From contig NZ_VMRJ01000004.1 in NCBI RefSeq assembly GCF_007713685.1, positions 407,700-471,699 on the forward strand: a stretch of 64,000 nucleotides of DNA. Direction: 5' to 3'. The position numbers were made by a program, and so were the translations under genes. The notes beneath the pieces are model-generated. The model had not been told where the DNA came from, did not search any database, and saw nothing but the letters and a program-made list of their open reading frames with translations. Positions 24,245-31,932 of this stretch are shown in pieces. The stretch comes from Hymenobacter setariae. GTDB taxonomy: Bacteria > Bacteroidota > Bacteroidia > Cytophagales > Hymenobacteraceae. Numbering within the stretch: position 1 is the first letter of the stretch; each line of letters starts with the position of its first letter.

Positions 24245-24799
24245 CTACTTGTCTACTAGACGCAGGAAGGCCGCTACCGGGGCTACCCGGGCTTGGTCAG
24301 CCGGCGTATAATCAGGTAGATAAGGCGTGTCCTCAAACAACATTCCGGTTTGCACCCGCTGACCTCGTTTGATAAGCACTGCCTGTAGGACGGGGCTCGT
24401 CGAAATACTCTCGCAGAGCGGTTCGTAGCATCTGCTTGGCAGGCGCGCTAAGGCAGCCGACCAACCGGCTACTTCTAAGCGCGTGCTATCTACCTGTTGC
24501 GCGTGATAGTTATAGCGCATAAAACGGGTAGGCGATTGCTGGACTAGCAGCCAACAAATCAGTTGGTTGGGGGGAGCCGCCGCTTTCCGGAAGTAGAGGC
24601 AAGTATAAGGGGCGCCTGCCCGGCGAGTGAAGTCGCGCACTGCGCGCTGGGCCGCTGTTCCCCAGGTCCGCATAGTAGTGAGCTGCTGCGCCGCAGAGCT
24701 AGGGATAAGCTCACAGCCGGGATGAAGTGAGGACGTTACCGGCGGCCAGGTGAAAGGGCCAAGGGATACGAGGAAGAGAAAGGATAAGAGTGGGCGCAC
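24245..24799 (-). CDS. Secreted hypothetical protein
   Basis: A 184-aa protein with an N-terminal signal peptide (MRPLLSFLFLVSLGPFTWPP). The mature part contains LIPSSAAQQLTTMRTWGTAA, RAVRDFTRRAGAPYTCLYFR, LICWLLVQQSPTRFMRYNYH and VLQAVLIKRGQRVQTGMLFE. Four cysteines (in HPGCEL, YTCLY, LICWL and SRCYEPLC) could form periplasmic disulfides. Family unknown. It stands alone on the minus strand, between the MITE-like element and a 250-base gap (24800-25047) with no gene. Confidence 0.65.
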   Translation of the reverse strand: MRPLLSFLFLVSLGPFTWPPVTSSLHPGCELIPSSAAQQLTTMRTWGTAAQRAVRDFTRRAGAPYTCLYFRKAAAPPNQLICWLLVQQSPTRFMRYNYHAQQVDSTRLEVAGWSAALARLPSRCYEPLCESISTSPVLQAVLIKRGQRVQTGMLFEDTPYLPDYTPADQARVAPVAAFLRLVDK

Positions 24800-25047
24800 A
24801 GATAGGTCGATGGTTACACAAACCTACTGATGCTCAAGTTGCCTTGGCAAAAGGCCCAGAAAGGTCCTTCCCAAGCGAGTGGCTCAGAAAGTCTACCCTG
24901 AGTGCGTTTCCAACGCGTAGAAGGGGGTGAGCAAGCCGAAAACGGATGCGTCAAAAAGGTGCGCCTTTCGGGCCTCCTATTAGTCGACTATAGAAATCTA
25001 AAGCGTTTGTTTTAAGCGGATTACCTGACTAGTAAAATGGAGATTGA

Positions 25048-26097
25048 CTACTCCTGCCACGTTTTTAGCTCCGAGGGGTCGAGATAGGTAGGGTTATTAA
25101 GATGTTTTAAGATGTATTCCCCCATCTGTGGCTTTAGTTTAGTATACAGCTGGTTGTATAGCGGGCATCTATACTTACAAATAGCCAGAAATACACTTTC
25201 CTTATTTTGTGGCAAATACCAGCTGTCCGGATAAGTGTCTTTAGTTGTTAAGGATGTTAAAATCTTTAAACTGTTTTCGTTCTTGTAGCTGGCAACAGCC
25301 CGACAGTAATATTTCAGATCATTATAACCAAACTGCTTCTTCTTTCTTATTTGATCGTTGAAGTAGTTAGTTAAAATTGGATAAAGGGAAGTGTCTGGAA
25401 AAACTTCGATAGTCTTAAACGTCCAGTCAGCACAGGCCTCATCACTACGCAGCAAATTTGCTTTTAGCAAAGCAAGATCATGTCGCTTTTTGAATTTAGC
25501 CAACGCATAGCTTGCGCCCAGCTGTTCACCGCATCTGGCAGTTGCAGTTTCTGCTTTTTTTCGGATTACGGGGTAGTACTCCTCGCGTGGGACTAGCTCG
25601 GGAATCATCCAGCTAGCGCTTTCCAAATACGAATACTTGAGCAGCACTAGCCTAACCAGTATATCTCTTTGATTTCTTGATAGTGTTCTCCGATCTTCAG
25701 CAGCCTTTCTAAGCATCAGGTCTGATACGGCGAACTCTCCTTCCGCATCGTCATAATACCACCAGCTTACTTTGGCAGTATCATCTAGGTGGTTTGTTAA
25801 GATCGAAAAATAATCAGGTTCATGTCGATTTACCAAGGCCCGATAAGCTACTACTCTCACTAAGGGATTCTCACAAGAAAGAAGCTTAACCAGTTCTTTC
25901 TTTGTACAGCTATCCCGTAAGAAATTACGTGTAAGGGTATCCGCATTATAGGGCAGATGATCTACCGCAATAAGTTTAACAAGATGCTTTTTGAGGGTAG
26001 GGTTAAATACTGAAATTGGATAGGGATACTTTTTGCTTTGTGTACAACTGCATAAAATGCTTATCAGTAATAGACCTATTTGCACAGCGTATCTCAT
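25048..26097 (-). CDS. Lipoprotein with HEAT-like helical repeats
   Basis: From Met at 26097 the product is 349 aa, with a lipoprotein signal (YAVQIGLLLISILCSCTQSK). The rest is alpha-helical: CTKKELVKLLSCENPLVRVV, AYRALVNRHEPDYFSILTNH, SDLMLRKAAEDRRTLSRNQR, YAVA-like ASYALAKFKKRHDLALLKAN and LKYYCRAVASYKNENSLKIL. LxxxNPLVRxxAYRAL is typical of HEAT repeats. The longer ORF start at 26259 reads through the palindromic element and is not credible. Lower GC than its neighbours, which suggests transfer. Role unknown. Confidence 0.72.
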   Translation of the reverse strand: MRYAVQIGLLLISILCSCTQSKKYPYPISVFNPTLKKHLVKLIAVDHLPYNADTLTRNFLRDSCTKKELVKLLSCENPLVRVVAYRALVNRHEPDYFSILTNHLDDTAKVSWWYYDDAEGEFAVSDLMLRKAAEDRRTLSRNQRDILVRLVLLKYSYLESASWMIPELVPREEYYPVIRKKAETATARCGEQLGASYALAKFKKRHDLALLKANLLRSDEACADWTFKTIEVFPDTSLYPILTNYFNDQIRKKKQFGYNDLKYYCRAVASYKNENSLKILTSLTTKDTYPDSWYLPQNKESVFLAICKYRCPLYNQLYTKLKPQMGEYILKHLNNPTYLDPSELKTWQE

Positions 26098-26225
26098 AGA
26101 TGTTAACTGGTGAGTAGGTAGGTCAAGGAATATGAACAGTAAGCTAATGCAAGTCCTTATATTTTTGAGGATAGGATGGCTCTCAAAGGTGCAGGGGCTA
26201 TTGCAGGATACCACCCAAGTTTGGG

Positions 26226-26317
26226 AGCTTGTCACAAAAGACAGGGGCTCCTTCCACAACTGACCAAAACGAGCCGAGACATTTCATGAACGTCCGTTTA
26301 AGAAATGTGACAAGCTC
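26226..26317. repeat. 92-bp element with 11-bp inverted ends, holding palindromic copy D
   Basis: GAGCTTGTCAC (26226-26236) and GTGACAAGCTC (26307-26317) are perfect inverted repeats at the ends of a 92-bp stretch. Its right part is an internal hairpin, ACATTTC (26279-26285) with GAAATGT (26302-26308) around a 16-base loop holding CCGTTTAA. The same 11-mer starts copy B at 21358, so this may be a small non-autonomous mobile element. Confidence 0.6.
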
Positions 26318-26343
26318 GACTATAATACTTTGTGGTATCTAGT

Positions 26344-26739
26344 TTATGAGTGACTGCCTTCTTCTTGCTTGAGAGTAGCTTCTGCACTCCGCTTGTCTAG
26401 TCGACCTTTCAGCAGCGCAAGCAAGCCTACTGCGAGCAGTCCATAAAAGCCGATAAAGGAACCGCCGTCGTCAAGTAACAAATAGGTAAGAAACGAGAGA
26501 AAAAGACTGCCTCCTGCAAGCACCAAGCCCACGGTCTGATACATGATCGCTTCTTTCAACTTCTTTTTAGTAGCTAGGATACCCCGAGACAGATGCTGTT
26601 GGTAGTACGTCTGAGCTAGTGCGGGTGCTTGCTCAGCGGTTGCGCCCTCTGCTAAAAGCATCTGGGCAACCTCCGCCACTGGTTTATTAACTTGATACAT
26701 TGCCGCTGCAGTCTGCCGTCCGTACTTCTCTCGATACAT
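26344..26739 (-). CDS. Small membrane protein
   Basis: A 131-aa protein. A soluble N-terminal part is rich in Ala and Gln (QTAAAMYQVNKPVAEVAQML, then TAEQAPALAQTYYQQHLSRG), followed by two membrane segments, at about 68-88 (TVGLVLAGGSLFLSFLTYLL) and 93-110 (FIGFYGLLAVGLLALL), and a short charged tail (KGRLDKRSAEATLKQEEGSH). The first part, with its VAQMLLAEGATAEQAPALAQ helix, recalls short helical linkers before membrane anchors. The start is the ATG at 26739. Family unknown. Confidence 0.65.
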   Translation of the reverse strand: MYREKYGRQTAAAMYQVNKPVAEVAQMLLAEGATAEQAPALAQTYYQQHLSRGILATKKKLKEAIMYQTVGLVLAGGSLFLSFLTYLLLDDGGSFIGFYGLLAVGLLALLKGRLDKRSAEATLKQEEGSHS

Positions 26740-27093
26740 AAAGTAGATTTAAGCTAGAATGTGGGTTCTACAGTTGAAGCGCAAATGATAGGAAAAGCCA
26801 CTTAACATAAAAAGTCTTCTAAGACAAGTCCTGAAAAAGTGGTGGTTTTTGGCCTACTCGACCGCTGCGCCTGGCGTGGTACTTTACTACTAGATAAATC
26901 ATATCGTAGTCTGGGTTACGCGGCTTCGGGGAATAGGGGTGTTTTATCGCGGGGTGGTGTTGGTGTTGCTCTCTATCAGCGTAATGCAGCTGCCCGTGAT
27001 GGTGCCACTACTTAAAGTATGTAGTGGTAATTGCCCCATAAATAGGCTCATCAACCACTGTAATAGTTAACTAACTTTTTGCGTTGTCAACTC
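26740..27093. other. Intergenic stretch with a possible decayed membrane segment
   Basis: No complete gene. At about 26944-27069 a plus-strand frame reads YRGVVLVLLSISVMQLPVMV and ends at a TAA, which looks like one membrane helix without a start or partner sequence. It may be a scrap. The last bases should hold the promoter of the thioredoxin-like gene. Confidence 0.3.
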
Positions 27094-28242
27094 ATGAAAG
27101 CGCGCAGCACTTGGTTGCCTTTATGTTGGTCGTTTTGTCTGCTTTCCTGTTCCAGCCAGCAAAGCGTGCAGTCTAATGAAATCGTTATTGAGGGAAATAT
27201 CAGCCACATCCCAGATGGCAAGATTTATTTAATTGGTGGCTACAGTCACGAGCGGCTTGATTCAACGGCTTGCCGCAGTGGGCACTTTCGATTCGTCCTG
27301 AAGGCCGACTCTGCATTCGTCCCACGTGTGGTGTCTGTCCAGTATAAGGACAGTCTGGAAGCCCGTAAGGAAAGGAGGATGTTTATGTTCAAGGACTATA
27401 AGCTGGTTTCCTTTCGGAACTATACTCGTGGCGCGGATAGCTTGAAATACTCCACCAGCACCTTTATGCTGGAAAAAGGGCATACCAAACTAGTAGGAGA
27501 TGCTGAAGTCTTCGGGCAAGTACGCGTATTTGCTGGCCCAGAAACTACTGTCATGTACAGTCTGCAAATGCAGGATTTTGGCTGGCTGGGAAACACAACT
27601 GGGACTACGCGAACAGCAAAACTTAATTTTTTCAAACGGAAAATTAAGGATAATCCCTTTTCTTACTACCTCTTAGATGGCATATACAACAACAAAGAGG
27701 AATTTTCAGAGCAAGAATTACGGGAAATGGTAGGCCTGTTCCAACCAGCTGTGCAGCAGTCAGGGAATGGCCGGAAAATGGTGCAATACTTGGCTAACCG
27801 GATTGATACGAATCAGGCCTATCCCGATTTTACGCTGGCCGACCCGGCCGGGCAGCAAAAGCGGGTGTTCAACCCGCAAGCTAACGTGACCATGCTGGTA
27901 TTCTGGGCCAGTTGGTGCGGGCCGTGCCGCAAGGAAATTCCGCAGCTAAAGGCATTATACCAGCAGTACGCCCACCGGGGGCTACAGCTGGTTAGCATCT
28001 CAGTGGATAAGAAAGCAGCAGATTGGCAACAGGCGCTTGGGCAGGAGCAAATGAGGTGGTCGCAGGGTATCGTGGAAGAAAATCAGCTAGATGTGATTAA
28101 GCAACGGTTTAACTTTTCAGCGATACCCTGCGTCGTTTTTATTGATAAGGACAGAAGAGAAATAAGAAGATTTACGGGGTATTCGGAAGCGAATCCGACC
28201 CACTACCGCGCGTTGCTAGCGAAAGAGTTAGCTTCCAAATAA
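27094..28242 (+). CDS. TlpA-type thiol-disulfide lipoprotein with DUF4369
   Basis: From ATG at 27094 the product is 382 aa. It starts with a lipoprotein signal (LCWSFCLLSCSSQQSV; lipobox LLSC). Residues 30-235 form a DUF4369-like N-terminal domain (VIEGNISHIPDGKIYLIGGY and following strands) common in Bacteroidota TlpA proteins. The C-terminal 140 residues are a thioredoxin fold: YPDFTLADPAG, LVFWASWCGPCRKEIPQLKA with the redox pair Cys275/Cys278, LVSISVDKKAADWQQAL, and the cis-Pro loop FSAIPCVVFID. It should reduce or oxidise periplasmic thiols. The start at TTG 27079 is less likely. Confidence 0.9.
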   Translation: MKARSTWLPLCWSFCLLSCSSQQSVQSNEIVIEGNISHIPDGKIYLIGGYSHERLDSTACRSGHFRFVLKADSAFVPRVVSVQYKDSLEARKERRMFMFKDYKLVSFRNYTRGADSLKYSTSTFMLEKGHTKLVGDAEVFGQVRVFAGPETTVMYSLQMQDFGWLGNTTGTTRTAKLNFFKRKIKDNPFSYYLLDGIYNNKEEFSEQELREMVGLFQPAVQQSGNGRKMVQYLANRIDTNQAYPDFTLADPAGQQKRVFNPQANVTMLVFWASWCGPCRKEIPQLKALYQQYAHRGLQLVSISVDKKAADWQQALGQEQMRWSQGIVEENQLDVIKQRFNFSAIPCVVFIDKDRREIRRFTGYSEANPTHYRALLAKELASK

Positions 28243-28560
28243 GCAAGTAGTCACAAGTCTAGCGTCCGATGGCCGTCTTCAGACTACTGCGCGGTAGGGG
28301 TAGCTGGAGCTACCTACTTGGGAAACCTGGCAGCTATTTTGAGAAATAGCTTGCGATCCTGCTGGCCCTAAGTGAGCAGCTTTTTGTTGGCCTGCTTGAG
28401 TACCTGCTTCTCCTGGTCACACTTGACCTGCACGGCGCCCGAAATAGCCCCCGTGTTTTTACGGTTTGGAAACAACGGTTTATAGTAGGTAACAGATCAC
28501 AGGCCGCTTGCGCCACTACCCGGCTCTTTCTATAGGGACTCGTAACGAATCCCAAAGGGG
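28243..28560. other. Intergenic stretch with a minus-strand coding scrap
   Basis: No intact gene. On the minus strand, about 28470-28316, a frame reads ISGAVQVKCDQEKQVLKQAN, then KKLLT, an amber stop, and KLFLKIAARFPK. This looks like the worn C-terminus of a helical protein. A 73-codon ORF in another frame of the same strand has poor composition. Confidence 0.3.
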
Positions 28561-29685
28561 ATGGGTAACCGAGCTATCCCGGCTCACCTACCTACTTGTT
28601 CCGCTATGGCGTGTTGCTCTTTGTCGATGGTTCTCCAGCGCGCCTGCCTGCTGCTTATCCTCGCTTTTCCGACAATAACTGCGGCACAACACCCCCTCGT
28701 TCGGCTTACGCAGGCCGCTCATCAAGCCGGTCATTTTAACGGCGCCGTGCTCGCTGCGCGCAATGGACGGGTCGTCGCCCAAGTCCAGCAAGGAGACGCC
28801 AACCTCCAGTTCGGGGTGCCCATCACGGCCGCCACGCGCTTTCCCATTGCGTCGATGACCAAGCTGTTCACGGCCATCTTGACTTTGCAGCTCGTCGAGC
28901 GCGGACAGCTCCAGCTCGATACCCCGGCCGCCACCTATCTGCCCGAGTTACCTGCCACGTGCCACGCGATCACTATCCGGCAGCTGCTCACCCATACGTC
29001 GGGCTTGCGCAACGAGCCCCTGCAAGCCTACCAGGCCCCCTATCCCACCCAGGACTTCGTGTGGCGCTTTGTGCACCTCGACAGCACCCGCCAAGCGGCG
29101 ACGTTTACCTACAATAACGTGGATTACATCGTGCTCACCCGGGTGCTGGAAGTCGTGACCAAGCACCCGTATGCCGCGTTAGTAGCGGCCAACATCTTCG
29201 CGCCGCTCCACATGCACGATAGTGGGGTAGTGAGCGAGGCACGGATCATTCCGCGCTTAGCCTACGGGTATCATAATTACAGCTTCGGCAAGGGCCACCC
29301 CCAAGACACCTTGCGCAATGACCGCCGCTACTTATCCAATTATGCGGGGGCGGGCGCGCTCTACTCCACGGCCCGGGACCTCTATCAACTCGTGCAAGGC
29401 TTGCAGGCCCATACGCTGCTCTCAGCCGCCACCAGTGAGGCCTATCTGCTGCAGCCCCAGCCCGGCGCTCCGTTCCTGGAGTATGCCCGCGGCCGGTCGA
29501 CACTCGGCTCTTTCTTCAATGACCAAACCTTTGCCACGCCCGTATTGGAACGCCGCGGCAGCATTGAGGGCTTCAACTCAGTGCTACTGACCAGTAGGGA
29601 TTTTACAAAAGTGCTGATTGTCTTAACCAATACTGACCAAGCCGATTTAGAGCAGTTGGGCGACCAGCTCTACCAGGCCTTTTAA
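28561..29685 (+). CDS. Secreted serine hydrolase (class C beta-lactamase fold)
   Basis: A protein of up to 374 aa from the beta-lactamase/PBP-like serine hydrolase family. Nucleophile motif SxxK is IASMTKLF (Ser98, Lys101), the YxN motif is TYNNVDY, and the fold marks are LTLQLVERGQLQLDTPAATY, ITIRQLLTHTSGLRN and LSNYAGAGALYSTARDLYQL. A signal peptide starts at Met23 (VLQRACLLLILAFPTITAAQ), so translation probably begins at 28606 or 28627 rather than at the first ATG. Expected in the periplasm or outside the cell, acting as an esterase, peptidase or amidase. It is not a proven antibiotic-resistance enzyme. Confidence 0.88.
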   Translation: MGNRAIPAHLPTCSAMACCSLSMVLQRACLLLILAFPTITAAQHPLVRLTQAAHQAGHFNGAVLAARNGRVVAQVQQGDANLQFGVPITAATRFPIASMTKLFTAILTLQLVERGQLQLDTPAATYLPELPATCHAITIRQLLTHTSGLRNEPLQAYQAPYPTQDFVWRFVHLDSTRQAATFTYNNVDYIVLTRVLEVVTKHPYAALVAANIFAPLHMHDSGVVSEARIIPRLAYGYHNYSFGKGHPQDTLRNDRRYLSNYAGAGALYSTARDLYQLVQGLQAHTLLSAATSEAYLLQPQPGAPFLEYARGRSTLGSFFNDQTFATPVLERRGSIEGFNSVLLTSRDFTKVLIVLTNTDQADLEQLGDQLYQAF

Positions 29686-29921
29686 GCAGCTAACAGCGGC
29701 AGGTAGTGGCGGCGCTGAAAGTCACGCCGTGCAGGATACGTCTGCCGTCTCCAAGCGCGCCTTAAATGGCATCTAACTACTGAGAAAGACAGCTACGATC
29801 TATTAGTTGACTGGTGTTAGTAGGTGCTAAGAAGCACCTCCCTGTTTTACATAAAAAGCGTTATCGGACAGGTTTTTTCCTGCGTGTTGCTCCTTACCTA
29901 ATTGGTCGCTATTGTTGCGTG

Positions 29922-30365
29922 ATGAAACGTTATGTTGCTGTCAACCGGGACGAGGAAGCCCTCGACAAACTCATCTTGGCGGCCCACCTGCAGCCCTTGC
30001 TCAGTAATGCCAAGTGGGTGAAGCTGCTCACCACCTTGGTGGCGCAGTGGCCCCTGGTGCAAGCCTGTCAAGTCAAACTCATCTGGGAAGACGTCGGTAA
30101 CGAGCGCTGGCTGCACTTGGATGAGCATACGAGCTACCAGTTCAACTACTACGCCAACGCGATGGAAGCTATGATCAGTGGCAAACCGCACTTGGCCTGG
30201 ACGGCGTACAAAGAGATTGAGTGGCTAGATTTTCCTCGTTTCTTTTCCCCCAAGGCGGCCGAACAAGACCTCTCAGTTATCCAGCGGCAGCTCGAAGCCG
30301 TAGGGCAGTTTCGGCTGGAGACATCCCCCGACCAGCTGCGACTCTACGCCTACCACCGGCCCTAG
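29922..30365 (+). CDS. DUF6678-like hypothetical protein
   Basis: From ATG at 29922 the product is 147 aa: MKRYVAVNRDEEALDKLILA, SNAKWVKLLTTLVAQWPLVQ, CQVKLIWEDVGNERWLHLDE and YKEIEWLDFPRFFSPKAAEQ. The NAKWVKLLTTL...VKLIWEDV...WLDFP order is the layout I associate with DUF6678. The extra 36 codons of the longer ORF have no support. No signal peptide. Function unknown. A palindromic element follows 20 bases after the stop. Confidence 0.7.
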   Translation: MKRYVAVNRDEEALDKLILAAHLQPLLSNAKWVKLLTTLVAQWPLVQACQVKLIWEDVGNERWLHLDEHTSYQFNYYANAMEAMISGKPHLAWTAYKEIEWLDFPRFFSPKAAEQDLSVIQRQLEAVGQFRLETSPDQLRLYAYHRP

Positions 30366-30384
30366 GGGCCAAGCTAGTAACCGC

Positions 30385-30422
30385 TTTCACAGTCGTTGAA
30401 CGAACCTTCAAGACCTGTGAAA
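30385..30422 (+). repeat. Palindromic intergenic element, copy E
   Basis: TTTCACAG (30385-30392) pairs with CTGTGAAA (30415-30422) around a 22-base loop holding GTTGAACG and CTTCAAG. It shares TTTCACAGTC and TTGAA with copy A at 18341 and lies right after the DUF6678-like gene. Confidence 0.6.
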
Positions 30423-30556
30423 AACTCCCTGTTAGCAGGTGGGCAAATGCCGCTGGCAAACTTAGCAGGGGCAACACTCCTGTCGAAGTAGGCCCTGATC
30501 TGCCATCTCTATCTGCCACTAATGCTCGCTGAACAACCCACGTTAGCCAAAAAGCA

Positions 30557-30602
30557 GGTTAATTTTCGGATAAATGCCACTACATTTATCCGAAAATTAA
30601 CC
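30557..30602. repeat. Perfect 20-bp inverted repeat upstream of the zinc-ribbon gene
   Basis: GGTTAATTTTCGGATAAATG (30557-30576) is the exact reverse complement of 30583-30602 around a 6-base spacer, CCACTA. It ends 23 bases before the ATG at 30626. The symmetry and position suit an operator or a recombinase core site; as RNA it would be a strong hairpin without a T-run after it. Confidence 0.75.
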
Positions 30603-30625
30603 GACACTCTAGTCTGTAGTATTTG

Positions 30626-31264
30626 ATGGCCTACACCCGCAAGCCGCTCACTGTGCGCTATTGTCAGCAGTGTCACGAACCCTACGAAGCCGTCGACCGG
30701 CGCTGCCTTTATTGTCGCCCGGGTTGCAAAACAGCGGCTAGCAATGCCCGGCGCGCGGCAGCCACTGCGCGGCGCAAAGCTGCCTCCCAGGCCCTGGCCT
30801 CGCCCTCCCCGCTGGGCCAGCTCACTCCCGAGCCAGAAACCGCGCTGCCCGCCGCGCCGGCCGGCCCAGGCTTTGGCAAGCTCACCCTAGCCAGCGCCGC
30901 GGGTAACCTGCTGGCCGAGGCTGTCAAGTCAATGTGGAGTCCGAAGGCCACGACCACGGGCCCCCCGGCCGGTGGCTGGCCGACCTGGCCACCGGCCGAG
31001 CTGCTGGCGACCACGGGACCAGGAGAGCTGTTCCACGACCCGAGCTGGGAGAAACCCTTAGTGCTGACCCCTGTCACCTACCACCAGCATCAGCTTTACC
31101 TGTGTGTGGAAGAAGGCCTGACGGTGGTCTTGCGCCAGCCCAGTCCGGGCTGCTGGCAGTATGTGCGCACGCTAGACGAGTTGGCCTTGCTAGCGGCGCA
31201 ACCGCCCCTGTCGGGGATCCAGGCCCTGCTCGCCCGCTCGCAGGAAACCGACCCGCACGCGTAA
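30626..31264 (+). CDS. Zinc-ribbon protein of accessory DNA
   Basis: A 212-aa protein. The N-terminus has two CxxC-type pairs in RYCQQCHEPYEAVDRRCLYC followed by RPGCKTAASNARRAAATA, a small zinc-binding segment with a basic helix, which suggests nucleic-acid contact. The middle is Ala/Pro rich and looks disordered. The end is a compact domain: KPLVLTPVTYHQHQLYLCVE, EGLTVVLRQPSPGCWQYVRT and LDELALLAAQPPLSGIQALL. It follows the 20-bp inverted repeat directly, which may be its operator. I do not recognise the family. Confidence 0.65.
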   Translation: MAYTRKPLTVRYCQQCHEPYEAVDRRCLYCRPGCKTAASNARRAAATARRKAASQALASPSPLGQLTPEPETALPAAPAGPGFGKLTLASAAGNLLAEAVKSMWSPKATTTGPPAGGWPTWPPAELLATTGPGELFHDPSWEKPLVLTPVTYHQHQLYLCVEEGLTVVLRQPSPGCWQYVRTLDELALLAAQPPLSGIQALLARSQETDPHA

Positions 31265-31513
31265 GCCACGCTCGGGGACCGGGCCCACTGCTGCTCGGGC
31301 GGCCATTGCGCCCACGATGGCCCGCCTGAGAGGAGTAGAACGCGTAGTCAATGGCGCACTACCACTCTCCTTGCCTGCAAGAGCTTGCGCCAACGTAATC
31401 GGCGCTAAATCCGGTCAATTTAACATATGCCCAATTATAAGACATTTATCGAACCATACCTGTGAGGAAGCTTTGTTTAAGTTCTTTCCTGCCTCACTTG
31501 AACGCTGCGCACT

Positions 31514-31528
31514 CTATTTTGTAGCTTG
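31514..31528 (+). promoter_or_regulatory. Promoter-like CTATTTTG-TAGCTTG box
   Basis: CTATTTTGTAGCTTG lies 5 bases before the ATG at 31534. The GTAGCTTG part recurs at 31920-31927, right before the next gene, and at 32436-32443. TATTTTG resembles the Bacteroidota -7 box, so transcripts would have leaders of only about ten bases. Confidence 0.4.
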
Positions 31529-31533
31529 GTAGC

Positions 31534-31884
31534 ATGAAATCCTTGCTACTGCTGATCGGCCCATCACTTAGTGGGTTAATAGGCTGCTCAACACTGAGGC
31601 CACCAACCCAAGCGCAAGTTGCGGCTAGCAAGCAAGCTGAGAGCCAGCGATTGGCCGCCAGACCGTTGAGCATTCATATTCATGATGCGCCTACTACTAT
31701 CCGCCAAGACAAACCATTGGTCTTTGTGAACGGACGCAAGTATAACGTCTCTAAACTAAAGCGCCTTGACCCGGATCGAATTGACAGCGTACAGGTTATC
31801 AATTCTTCAGCCAGCGTTTCGCTTTATGGGGCTAGAGGGCAGGATGGTGTGATTATCATTACTACGAAGAAGGCGAAACAGTAA
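31534..31884 (+). CDS. Mini TonB-plug-like lipoprotein
   Basis: A 116-aa protein. It starts with a lipoprotein signal (SLLLLIGPSLSGLIGCSTLR; Cys at about 18), then a linker, then PLVFVNGRKYNVSKLKRLDP, DRIDSVQVINSSASVSLYGA and RGQDGVIIITTKKAKQ. This second half is the core of a TonB-dependent receptor plug domain (P-VDG...L..LDPxxIxSIxVLKxxSAxxLYGARGxxGVIxITTK). There is no barrel, so it is a free plug on a lipid anchor, a known small-protein type in Bacteroidota without a settled role. Confidence 0.8.
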   Translation: MKSLLLLIGPSLSGLIGCSTLRPPTQAQVAASKQAESQRLAARPLSIHIHDAPTTIRQDKPLVFVNGRKYNVSKLKRLDPDRIDSVQVINSSASVSLYGARGQDGVIIITTKKAKQ

Positions 31885-31913
31885 GCAGACTATCAGAAGG
31901 GTGCTATGCGATC

Positions 31914-31927
31914 TAGTGTGTAGCTTG
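31914..31927 (+). promoter_or_regulatory. Promoter-like TAGTGTG-TAGCTTG box
   Basis: TAGTGTGTAGCTTG lies 5 bases before the ATG at 31933, at the same spacing as the related box before the preceding gene. A third GTAGCTTG copy (32436-32443) follows GACTTTG but has no ATG right after it. Confidence 0.35.
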
Positions 31928-31932
31928 GGGGC

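Noticed and set aside
26098..26259. N-terminal extension of the lipoprotein gene at 25048
   Set aside because: The longer start reads through the 92-bp inverted-repeat element. A normal lipoprotein signal starts at the Met at 26097.
28561..29685. Antibiotic-resistance beta-lactamase
   Set aside because: SxxK and YxN are shared by many esterases and peptidases of this fold, and nothing in the sequence marks a true class C lactamase.
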